Part shown: positions 19,560 through 29,333 of the stretch, in pieces
How positions within the stretch are numbered: position 1 is the first letter of the stretch
Layout: the number at the start of each line of letters is the position of its first letter
Source: Poa pratensis
Taxonomy: Eukaryota > Streptophyta > Magnoliopsida > Poales > Poaceae
Length of the DNA stretch: 64,000 nucleotides
Reading direction: 5' to 3'
Assembly (NCBI GenBank): GCA_947311845.1
Contig: CAMZMU010000069.1
Span: 8,735,875 to 8,799,874, forward strand
Position numbers and translations under genes: made by a program
The notes under the pieces: model-generated
What the model was told of the DNA's origin: nothing
Database searches by the model: none
The model's input: only the letters and a program-made list of their open reading frames with translations

Positions 19560-20315
19560 TACTCCATTTTACCGCTAAACTTTTCCTAGGATTTAGATAA
19601 CGCCACCTAACTTTGAAATGTTCCAGCTTATTAGGAAAACCTCACCAATTGACCGATTTTGATCACTTTGAACCTGGTTTTGACCACCTTGACTCTCTTT
19701 ATTCCTAGTTGATGTCGTCACATAAACAATTTTCTCGCTCCTTTCTTTCTTATTAGTTCTTCTTCCTCGTCGTTTTGAAACTTAACCAACAGGTTTCTGT
19801 CATACCTAATGTTAATCGAGCTTAACATTTTTTAGCATTTTGGTATTTTTTGATTTTTATAAAATAATATTTTCTCCAGTTTGAATTTTGAAAAAAAACT
19901 CAATTTTTTACCCAATTTTTAAGAAACCCCAATATAAATAACCCAGTTTCGAATATGGTGTAATTGTAACATTAGGTTTGAGATAAAATGCTTAGCTAGG
20001 TTTGAAGCTCAAAATTCAAGTTCCACACATACAATTGGGGGAAAACCCCGGTAAATCAAATAAATTTAACCGACTGACATGGTAAATTTCGAGACCGAAG
20101 TGACATACGGTTGAGAAACACGTGGATTAATTTTAGTATGAAGCATAAAAAATAGACGACATGGCTGGTAGGAGAGGGAAAATGTTGATATGTCACCACA
20201 CTGACCAGGACAGAAAAAAATGGTCAAAGTGGTAAAACCGTTGATTTGAGTAGATGGGAGCGTACATTGTCATTTGAGCTCTTGGATAAGTTTAGAAAGG
20301 TAAAGTGAGTGAGGT
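19560..20315. mobile_element. Old foldback (MITE-like) element, ~750 bp
   Basis: The left flank cattttaccgctaaactttt pairs imperfectly with the complement of a right flank reading aagtttagaaaggtaaagtg. Inner blocks also mirror (gatcactttgaacc against ggtcaaagtggt). Identity of the arms is only about 75-80% by eye; the boundaries are approximate and the superfamily unknown. Confidence 0.4.
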
Positions 20316-21440
20316 GCTTTGCCTCCAGAGCTCCAGCGATCTCGGTATGTTAAAAAAATCAAAAACAATATTTTAAAGTTTCAAAAAAATCCAAACAAAT
20401 TGACATGAATAACACACATGTAATGTACATATCTGTAGAGTTTTGCTAGATAGGACGTTCTATTGTAGGCTACACGAATATAATAAAATCATGGGTTTGA
20501 AAAGGCAATTGCATTTTTGACAGATCTCATATAAAACTATATTTCGATGAAAAATTGGTCAGACATGCATATGTATTAGTGCTTTTTTTCTAGAATTTTT
20601 TGAGTTACAAAAATAAACTTTTCGTTAAAAAAATGGAATCACCCAGGTGCCAAAAGTAATTTTCGAGGTAAAGTGGGGGCTTCCTAAGAGAAGTAGCCCG
20701 ACTGATCTGGGCAGAAGGCAAACACACACCTCACCAAAGCAGCCCACATAGCTGCAACCTGGGAGACTCTGAATTATAGCCCGACAAAAGGAAAGAAACG
20801 AAAGGTAAGAGAAAGCGAGCATGGGCCTTGAGCCGAAGAGCTCCATCAAATCGACAAAAGAAAAAAAACTCATTCAGATTACCACACTAGACCATCATTT
20901 TCTCCCCTAAAAAACTCAATATTCGTTCTGCCATTTCTTATCGCGTGCTTATGAGTGGAAAACTTCCGATGTACTAGTAAATCATTTGGTCGCCTCTAAA
21001 TTCATTTGTGGTTCAAATGCGCTCAACCAGCTAAGTGTTCAGTTATGTTTCAGTTTGTTTCTGGAGAAGCAAGTGCCCACTTGTCCCGATAAATCAGTGG
21101 AGCACATGAGTGCGGCGGCGCAACCGGTCGTGAGCTGTGGGTCGACGGTGCTGCACCGGGAGTCCAGGGTCCACGTGCGAGGTTTTGACTTTGAGTGATT
21201 ATTTTTCTCTGAGGCGGCCAGCCGGGTGAGCGGTGAACTGAGCTGGCGAATGACCGATCGACCGTCGACGGCTAGAGTGCTAGACCAGGTCGCACGGGTT
21301 AACTTTTCTCCCGGTCTATCTATGTGCGGTCTCGGCACGCTGGACAGCAGCGGCTGCAAACGGTAGCTATTGAGGCGTCCTCTAGATCTTCGATGTCTGA
21401 ATCACGGACGTAGTATATCTCTGAATCTCTCAACTCTGAT
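20316..21440. other. Intergenic, probable decayed MITE then ATL promoter
   Basis: 20330-20650 is an A/T-run-rich segment of the kind common in Triticeae MITEs, without clean termini. 20960-21440 becomes GC-balanced upstream of the RING gene. No gene is supported. Confidence 0.35.
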
Positions 21441-21512
21441 CTGGTGCCTTCGTGTGTTCTGTCCAGCCACACGAACGCCCAGCACGCCTCCCGGAAGTCC
21501 AGCCCATGCACC

Positions 21513-21540
21513 GGCACGACGACGACGACGACGACGACTC
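21513..21540. repeat. GAC trinucleotide microsatellite
   Basis: A run of gac units in the RING gene leader. If translated from the in-frame ATG at 21452 it would give a D run, but it most likely lies in the 5' UTR. Confidence 0.8.
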
Positions 21541-21727
21541 AGCGCCTAGCCACCTGGACACGGCGCCAAGAAATTCCATCCCAAAACCCAACAAATCTGA
21601 CGCCGGCACCCCCACCAGAGACCCGTTCCGGTCGCTTCATCGCTCGCTGTTGCTTCACTCGTCCGTTTTTAACACCTCCGAACGCGCGCCCGCGATTCCT
21701 CCCAACAAACGCGCCACCGGCCCACCG

Positions 21728-22882
21728 ATGCCGACGCCACGCCGCCATGCGCCGCTGCTCGCCGCGCTGCTGCTCCTCCTCCGCGCGGCAGATGCCCAGC
21801 CGGGCGACAGGGGCAACGGCGGGATCACGGCGCCCGGCGCGAGGCAGCCGCCCAGCTTCAGCGCGCCGATGGTGGTGCTGCTCGTGGCGCTCATCGCCAC
21901 CTTCTTCTTCATCGGCTTCTTCTCCATCTACATCCGCCGCTGCGGCCGCGGGGACGTCTCCCCCGCCGGCTCCATCCCGGCCGCGGCGCTGCTCGCGCTG
22001 TCGCGGCAGGACCAGCAGCAGCAGGGTCAGCAGAACCGGCAGCAGCAGCGGGGGCTCGAACCGGACGTGCTCGCCTCGTTCCCCACGATGACCTACGCGG
22101 AGGCGAGGGCGCTCCGGGAGCACGATGGTGGCAAGGACGCGGCGCTGGAGTGCGCCGTGTGCCTGAGCGAGTTCGAGGACGAGGAGCGGCTCCGGCTCCT
22201 CCCCGAGTGCAGCCACGCGTTCCACCCCGACTGCATCGGGGAGTGGCTCGCCGGCCACGTCACCTGCCCCGTCTGCCGCCGCAGCCTCGTCGTCCCGGAG
22301 GAGAAGCCGGAAGAAGCGAACGGCTCCGCGGAGGAGGAGGAGGAGCGGCCGGAGGCGGTGGTGGTCATCGACGTGAACCACGAGGGCGACGGGGAAGAGG
22401 AGGAGAGAAGGATGGAGGCGGCGGAGCTGGAGCGGATCGGGAGCCTGCACCGCGCGGTGCGGTCGCGGTCGGGCCGGCCGTTCTCGCGCGCGCACTCCAC
22501 GGGCCACTCCCTCTCCGCGCGCCTCGACGGCGACCTCGAGCGGTTCACGCTGCGCCTGCCGGAGCAGGTGCGCAGGGAGATGGTCTCCGAGAGCCTGCGC
22601 CGCACGGTGGGCGGCGCGCGGATCGGCCGGTCGGACCGGTGGCCGTCGTTCATTGGCCGGACCTTCTCCTCCAGGGTGCCGTTCTGGGCGGCGTCCAGGA
22701 GGGCGCCGGACGCGGCGGAGACGGCGGGAGCGACCGTTCGTGAAAAGACGGGGGACGGGTCCGTGAGTTCGTCCAAGGGGAGCGTGCGGTTCGACTGCCT
22801 CGGCGGCGGCGTCGCGGGCGCCAGGGTCGGCGACAGCGAGGACGAGCCGGAGGAGGAGAAGGCGATCGTCCGGCGAGTCTGA
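21728..22882 (+). CDS. ATL-type RING-H2 E3 ubiquitin ligase
   Basis: Membrane-bound E3 that passes ubiquitin from an E2 to targets; ATLs often act in defence and stress. Intronless, as usual for ATLs, 384 residues. Signal peptide about 1-23, transmembrane helix about 48-69, then a basic IRRC, a Gln-rich linker, the GLD motif (GLEPDVLASFP, 109-119) and the RING: C142, C145, C161, H163, H166, C169, C180, C183, with Trp173 for E2 contact. An acidic segment (EEEEE near 205) and a Ser/Arg-rich C-terminal part follow, including FTLRLPEQVR seen in longer ATLs. An upstream in-frame ATG at 21452 would add 92 residues ahead of the signal peptide, including the GAC-encoded Asp run. I reject it because the hydrophobic leader would become internal. 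Confidence 0.9.
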   Translation: MPTPRRHAPLLAALLLLLRAADAQPGDRGNGGITAPGARQPPSFSAPMVVLLVALIATFFFIGFFSIYIRRCGRGDVSPAGSIPAAALLALSRQDQQQQGQQNRQQQRGLEPDVLASFPTMTYAEARALREHDGGKDAALECAVCLSEFEDEERLRLLPECSHAFHPDCIGEWLAGHVTCPVCRRSLVVPEEKPEEANGSAEEEEERPEAVVVIDVNHEGDGEEEERRMEAAELERIGSLHRAVRSRSGRPFSRAHSTGHSLSARLDGDLERFTLRLPEQVRREMVSESLRRTVGGARIGRSDRWPSFIGRTFSSRVPFWAASRRAPDAAETAGATVREKTGDGSVSSSKGSVRFDCLGGGVAGARVGDSEDEPEEEKAIVRRV

Positions 22883-23957
22883 ACTGGAGCGGGATTCCTT
22901 CAGTCTCAATCGGTGCGCTGTCCACTTCCTGCTTGGAATCGTAGGATCAAACGTCAACGCGCGGCACGTGTTATTAATTAGCGGATCGATCAAGAATCAA
23001 TGCGGGATGAGGATTTTGACAATGAGATGCCGCGGAAGGGCTCCTCGTCACCCGCCATGTGATCTAGCTTCGACGAAGCAGCTCATGCACGCATGTGTTG
23101 AAATTTGGCCCCGGCTAGTTTAAAAATTTCCTTGTCCTTTCATGAACATTTTTTTAGGACATTGGTAGCGGACAAAATGTTCAAAGATTTAGTTTTTCTT
23201 TACCGTTGAATAAACGGGGCAGAGTCGGTGGCGCGACAGATTGTATAAATGCCATCCTCAATTCCTCATCAGCTAATGATGAACCTAGAGTAGAGTCCTA
23301 GACGCGACGTTGTTCATTTTCTTTTCACGGTTGTTCAAATCGATTGCAGTTGAACACTGAATTAAAATTTCAAGTCTTGGAATTGGAATGCTTGGTTTAC
23401 ACAAACTCTCGTGCAGCTCCACGTCCATTTGTTGACGTGGTGTAGTAAGGACGTTGAGTTGTTGACTCTTAAGATAAGCGCGACCTGGATGGCTCGATTA
23501 AACACAAGGACTCCTGCGGTCTGGAAAAATAAACGGAGCTAGGAAGAAGACTTTCTGCAATGGCTTGCTTCTAGAGGAAGACAAGCAGAGACAGATCTGG
23601 TGGTTGACTTGCACGCCTAAACACAGGCAACGAGAGAAAACATCAGGAATCAAACACTTGAAGGCTTCGGTCTACTGATATGAGTCAGAGATTTGCAATT
23701 GGTTACGTTGATCAAAACCAGCTAAAGCCCAATTACGTACGCATGAACTAATAAGGTATTTTTATTAGATGTTGATCCCTAGCCAAAGATAAATCACAAA
23801 TATACACCATTTTGCATGATACACCATTTGTTGAATAAACCTCATGCCTATCTTCCTCTGGTTGCTGCACCAAGAGTGAAGGTGTTGCTCACACCTCCAC
23901 ACACTAGGCTCATGTGATTCATAAGATTGTCAAAAGATTTACGCACGATTGAAATGC
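22883..23957. other. Intergenic downstream of the ATL gene
   Basis: ATL 3' UTR then AT-rich sequence; no supported gene or clear transposon ends. Confidence 0.4.
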
Positions 23958-23960
23958 TAT

Positions 23961-25189
23961 CACTGTGTTTGGATGTAGGAAAGTTTGCTGGGAATTGAAT
24001 TGGAGTAGCAATTCCATTTCCAAGATGGAAAGGAAATGAGCTCCAATTCAAATTCCGTCGTTTGTTTGTGAATGGAATTGATGGTAGGAATCAAAGGCAG
24101 CACACAAATCCAATTCCTGTTTGGATGTATAAACCATGGAATTGAATATTTTGTTGGGTTTTGGACAATATAAACTTGTGTAAATGTATAAAAAATAGTA
24201 TGTGTGTATTTCAATGTTTATATATTATTTATCAAACATAACGACACTAAAAATGACACAAAATAGTATATACTCTATTGAACCCACAAAGTAGTATATA
24301 TTTTAATGGACAAAAAGCCTTTTCTGAAAATTGCCTTTTTTTGCACTGAAACATGGAGCTCTTCTACTGTTGTGCTACTTGTGCAAGTCAAATGAAAAAC
24401 TGCTACTGCTGCTTGGTGGATTCACTGGACCTGGCAAGCCAAATGAAAAAAGAAAATGCTACTGCATCTCGAACAGGCACGGAAGAACTGCTACTGCTGC
24501 TTGGTGGATTCACTGGACCTGGCCGGCGGCGCCTGTACTGCGGGAGAACGGGCAAGCGGTGGCCTGGAGCGCGGAAGGCCGGGCAGGGGGCGCCCTGAAT
24601 CGTGGGCGACCGGGCCTGTCGTGGGCGGCGCGGAGGATCCCGGTGACGCGGGGTTCCCGCTGGAAGCTCCAACAAACCGGCGATGGAGGGATCCGAGGGC
24701 AGTCCCTACTTGGCACGGCGGCCGAAATCGAGGGACGGCGGTGGCCGGTGGCGGCTCGAGGACGGTGGCGGCCGGTGGCGGCTCGAGGGACGGCAGCGGC
24801 AACCGATCTGCTCCAACACAGCGGCGGCCCGTGGCGGCGCGCAGCGGGTGGCCGGGGGGTAGGCGGCTGCGGGTGGCGTGGGTAGCGGGGCGTGGCCGCC
24901 GGCGGGGGACGGGGCGAGAGGGAGAGGATGGGGAGGACGGCGAGAGGGAGGAGAGAGGAGGACGACGAGCTCGCTCTGTTCCTCGCGCGAGCGAAGCGGT
25001 ACGCGTTTCCCAGCCTTTCCGAGGTCCTGAGCTCGGAAAGTTTTACCAGGGGCGGACGCGCGCGAGGCCTCGCGCGGAATTGGTCCAAGTTTTCGGACCA
25101 CAATTCAGTGACCAGTCCAAACGGCGGAATTTGAGTCTAATTCCAGATTCCACAATTCCCAGCAAACTTTTCTACATCCAAACACAGTG
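23961..25189. mobile_element. TIR element with CACTG termini and 3 bp TSD
   Basis: The ends match as inverted repeats for about 37 bp with one mismatch, beginning cactgtgtttggatgtag on each strand. TAT is duplicated on both sides (23958-23960 and 25190-25192). CACTG ends with a 3 bp TSD would fit the CACTA superfamily, though the sequence after it differs from the usual CACTA ends. The interior is AT-rich on the left and very GC-rich on the right, without a transposase. It contains a 36 bp direct repeat at 24399-24434 and 24487-24522. Confidence 0.6.
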
Positions 25190-25192
25190 TAT

Positions 25193-25445
25193 GTGATTTT
25201 TTTCCTTTGAAACCGTTTAATTCATAGAATCATATCATAGGAAAACTCATAGAAAAATTCCATAGGAATCTTATAGTACAAACTCCATAGAAAAATAACA
25301 CATGAGGTCTAACTTCATGGAATTTTTTTTCACCACAATCAAAGGAACTTTCTCATCCCATTGAATTCAATTAAACATGCCATCCCAATTCTATGAGTTT
25401 CCTATTTCTACACTTTCCTTATTCTTCCAATCAAAGGAGCCCTGA
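25193..25445. mobile_element. MITE half abutting the previous element
   Basis: AT-rich sequence with many catagaa/attccat blocks, ending ccaatcaaaggagccctgaag, the usual terminus of a common grass MITE. The opposite end is missing, perhaps lost when the 23961-25189 element arrived. Confidence 0.4.
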
Positions 25446-26370
25446 AGAGTGAAGAGAGGGTTTAGGGTTGCAGCCGAAGAGAACGAAGTAGCACGTCTCG
25501 ACAACGTGATAGCCGGCTGGGCTCATCCTGGATAGTATTAACACATAGCAGAAGGACAAAACATCGTCTTTACCAACCTTTAGAGCCTCTTCGGCCGCGA
25601 CCCCAGCGGTCCTCTCAATAGAGCTATTGGGGGATCAGACGAAAAAATATCACCCTGTAGAGCACTCAATATAAAAAAAATTGACCGGTAAAAGCCAGTA
25701 TTGTGTCCGGCGCTCCCACCTTGTCCCTAAGCATCGAGAGTAATTAGGAGCACGAACATAAACTCGATGCTTGACACAAAAGCACCATAGACCCCACATG
25801 TGAGCCTCTCATATCGCATCTACCCTCTCTCCCCCCATTCTCTGTCCCTTTCCCACCTACCGCACTCGCCCTCTCCAGCTCGATGGCGTGAGGAACCACT
25901 ATGTTGCTCCGACCGTGCCTCCTGCTGCACACGGACAGGTACCTCTTGTTGAACGTCGGGAAATAAGAAGACGGGAAGCTGGTGATGGAGCGTAGGATCC
26001 ACAGTCGCATCTCCTAGACCTCGTAAGCGTCTCCGGACCGAGCCTTGCACCGAGGCTTATGTACACGAGCAGATCGAACATGGCCGCTGCCACCACACAT
26101 GGTGACCAAGTTGCCCGATGCCGTTGGCCTCGATCCCGCGACGAGCTCGAGGAGGTGTTGGCGTCGAGCTCTAGCAGGCGTTGGCCTACTCCTCTGCCAT
26201 CACGGTCGTTGTGCCAGCTCGATTTAGAAGCACACTCCCCCCGTAGTCCCAGCTCGGCCTGGAGGAGCAGCCGCACCGCCACGCATCGTAGAGGAGCACC
26301 ACATCGAGAGCATTCCTATTTTGTCATGCACTTATGTACGACCCTCCGAATAGGTGTCTAGACAACTCAC
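25446..26370. other. Unassigned, GC-balanced region
   Basis: ORFs on both strands between 25740 and 26360 have no recognisable domain and overlap in many frames. It may be the inner part of a decayed DNA transposon; not a supported gene. Confidence 0.3.
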
Positions 26371-26374
26371 TGTC

Positions 26375-26880
26375 GGACACCTATCGAGACTACTGTTCAA
26401 ATATTGGCCGGTATGCCGAGAAATCGGCCGGTTTATCGCTTATCGGGGCCAGACCGATAAGACAAGTGAATATCGCCGGCATTTACCAGTTTGGTCGATA
26501 TATCAGTTGTCAGACCGATATATCGCAGATATACACCGATATATAACCGATATTCACCAGTAAATCTGTGAGACCCAAACGATTTAGGTCCATTTTTTTT
26601 TTATTTTGGTTGAGTTTTTGGAGTCTTGATGCCTTCTATTTGTGTAGATGGCTACTTTCGGTACATCTCAGGTTGCTTAAGAGGGATACAGATGACATGA
26701 ATAACGAGTTTGCCATGTTGCTTGATTCTGATAACGCGAAAAGCTTAGATGTTTTTTTAAAAAATTGCCGATAAATAGTCGACCCATAAAATCCATAAAT
26801 CGGCTGATATGCCGATTTCTCTCTTATCTTGGATCGCGATAAGTTAACGAGAAGCGATATCCCGAATACCTATTGGGACC
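26375..26880. repeat. Region dense in CGATA/TATCG motifs
   Basis: About 500 bp in which cgata and its complement tatcg recur many times in both orientations, for example gccgata, cgatatatcg and gcttatcgggg. They cluster at 26420-26560 and 26790-26870, around a non-repetitive middle part. The layout resembles subterminal transposase-binding arrays of DNA transposons, but I could not find paired ends. Confidence 0.4.
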
Positions 26881-27772
26881 ACAGTTAGAGATGCTCTTAA
26901 TGGGCTTTGTTGCCTGTATGTCTATCGTCATCGAACCCTCCTTGATGATCTACAAAAACCATCATGGGCGCACTAGTGGCAAGGGGACAGTCGCCCAGTT
27001 GAGGACATATACTAGTCACTTCTATTTCACGCCAGCGAAAAATTAGGTAAATACTTCCTATCATGGTGCAATACTCTCAAATCGGTCGGACACTTGGTCA
27101 GGCGTCGATTTATGATCGTTGAATCAAATTGTCCCAACATATACTATATAATCTCGACTAATGTTTAGTAAAATACGGGCTAGAAAATTGTGTTTATGTT
27201 TTAGCGCTATTTTTGCTAGGTTAACCAATAGTATTGGTGAGATCACGCCGGCTAGTGAGCAATGTAGATTAAACGGTGGTAATGGCTATAACCATATATG
27301 TTGTGAACTATTGATTGTCATGCATCGCATGCATTTCATACATGTATAAGAAATTCAGACTTGAGTAAATCCAAAACCATCACACACTATGAAACAAAAA
27401 AAAGAGAATAACGCAAGTGAATAAAAGTGCCACTACTTAATTATCACTTTTGTCGGTTGAGTGTTGAATGTTTTGAAATATGCAACTTCACTTTAGTTGT
27501 GGGGTCGAGCATGTGCATGTCTGCTTGAGAAAACGATGTTCCTGTAATTATTATTTTACATAGAATAATATTTTATAGGAAGTGAATTCTTCCAATAAAG
27601 GTGATTCCGTCTGTATAATTCCGCCTAACTACTCGCAAGGTTAAAGGGGATACCGGCCAAGGAACTATACTAATTTATTTTGGAAGAATATACACGAATA
27701 ATCATTTTATATGAAAATTACCTAGTAGGTAGAAATCGATTTCGTACGAGTGCACATTTTGTTAGTGCGTTA
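26881..27772. other. Intergenic, nothing recognised
   Basis: AT-rich sequence without supported genes or complete elements. Confidence 0.35.
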
Positions 27773-27788
27773 AATATTCGCACCATAT

Positions 27789-28419
27789 GATCCTCTTCTG
27801 TTCTTAGACATCGATGCTAGGTTTTAGAACATGATGACACCTTACGACTCGGGAGCTCCCAGGGGCGTACGAGGCGATTAGGTTTCTCAGCCTCTCGTCG
27901 CCGCCGCCGCAGATCTCCCCTGCTTCTGTGGCCTTCAGGCCATGGAGGCGCGGTAGATCTCGGGCCTCGTCGGGAGGGCTCCGTTTTCTGTTTTCGTGTC
28001 AAGGTTTGTTGGGGCGACACTCCGATGGCAGCGGCGGCGTCTCTTTCAATAAGGTCTCTCCGGCTTCAGCCTCATCTTGGCGGCGACGTCGAGAAGCTTG
28101 TGGGAGTGGTGTGTTTTTCAAGGGCTTCTTCTGGCGGTGACGATCTCCGGATCGTCGTGGAGCTTCATCGGCGATTCATCTTTCTTCTTCGGCACCAGGA
28201 CAAATGTGATCTTCTTGACCCGTTAGGCGACTTCCCGTCCGCAATCAACAACGTCAGGCCGGCTCAGGGAGGAGCGGCAGCGGCGGCGCGCCGTCGACAC
28301 GGTCTGGAAGTTGAAGACGAAGGGCATCTGAAGGATCTCGTTGTAATTTTCGTTTTTGTTGAAGTGTTTTGTACGGTTCGGTGTTTCTTTTAATACCAGG
28401 GTCCTTTTCGCAAAAAAAT
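27789..28419 (+). mobile_element. Poly(A) retroposon with ~16 bp target duplication
   Basis: A GC-rich 631 bp insertion ending in an A-rich tail (cgcaaaaaaat). The flanks aatattcgcaccatat (27773-27788) and aatattcacaccatat (28420-28435) differ at one base, a typical TPRT duplication. ORF fragments inside have no RT or endonuclease motifs, so this is a non-autonomous LINE-dependent element. Confidence 0.7.
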
Positions 28420-28435
28420 AATATTCACACCATAT

Positions 28436-28939
28436 TCTAGTGTTTCAATTATCTTCTTCAGTTTTCATACGCCTTCTATAGGAATATTACATCATAGTCC
28501 TTTGTGTTTTTACCAGAGCCTATCCCCACCGTTTTGGCAAAAACTACCATGGCAGCTGTCAGGCAGGGTAGCAGCCACGGGCCACGGCACTAACCTAGGA
28601 CACCTGTAGAAGCTCAAGGGTGAGAGGAACCGGTGAAATACTTCTCTACTGTAGCTTCCCAGCAGAACATTTCTCATCCCCATAGCACTCCTTCACGAAT
28701 AGAGGCCGACGCCATGGCCGTGACCTAGAAGATCAAGTTAAGTACCAGGGGGTTGGAAGGAGGAAGCCATCTAGCTGCAGGCAAGAGAAGAAGCGGAGTT
28801 GCTACTGTAGAATCGAAATTTCATAGGGATCAAAGCCCATCCCCAACCAGTTTGAGACATTCCCAAATCCCCAACTTGTCAGGTAAGAGCTTGCCTTTGG
28901 GACACCAAGAATCTGAATAAAAGGATTTCTACTAAACTT
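28436..28939. other. Intergenic, copia insertion target
   Basis: No gene is supported. The sequence continues after the copia element at 32157. Confidence 0.4.
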
Positions 28940-28944
28940 GTGTA

Positions 28945-29065
28945 TATTAGAATCTGTATACGGTGCTTGTACCGTATTGTACATGTAATTGTATTGTACC
29001 TCTGTCATGCTATATAAAGAGATCAACGGAGAGCACGTTGCTCTACCGAAACCCTAATCAAAACT
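28945..29065 (+). repeat. 5' LTR of the copia element
   Basis: 121 bp, identical to 32031-32151. Contains a TATA-like tatataaaga before the presumed transcription start. Confidence 0.93.
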
Positions 29066-29333
29066 TGGTATCAGAGCCGCCGCCGCGTGAGTCCTGTCCA
29101 CGCCGCCGCCGCGCTCCTTCCGCCGCCGCGTGAGCCCTCTCCACGCCGCCGCCGCGTGACTTCCGCTCGACGCCGCGAGTCCCTCCGCGTCGTCGCCGGC
29201 ATCTCCTACGTGATCGCGTGTACTAGCTCTGATCGGTGCTAGCTCTGATCGCGTGTGCTAGCTCCTTGCTAGCTCTGATCGTGATCCTTGCTATCTCTGA
29301 TCGCGTGTGCTAGCTCCAATCCACGCCGTCGCC

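Noticed and set aside
21452..21727. N-terminal extension of the ATL protein
   Set aside because: It would place 92 residues including a GAC-encoded Asp run before the signal peptide.
21539..22993. 484-codon minus-strand ORF
   Set aside because: Antisense of the ATL gene; Arg/Leu-rich composition from GC-rich codons and no domain.
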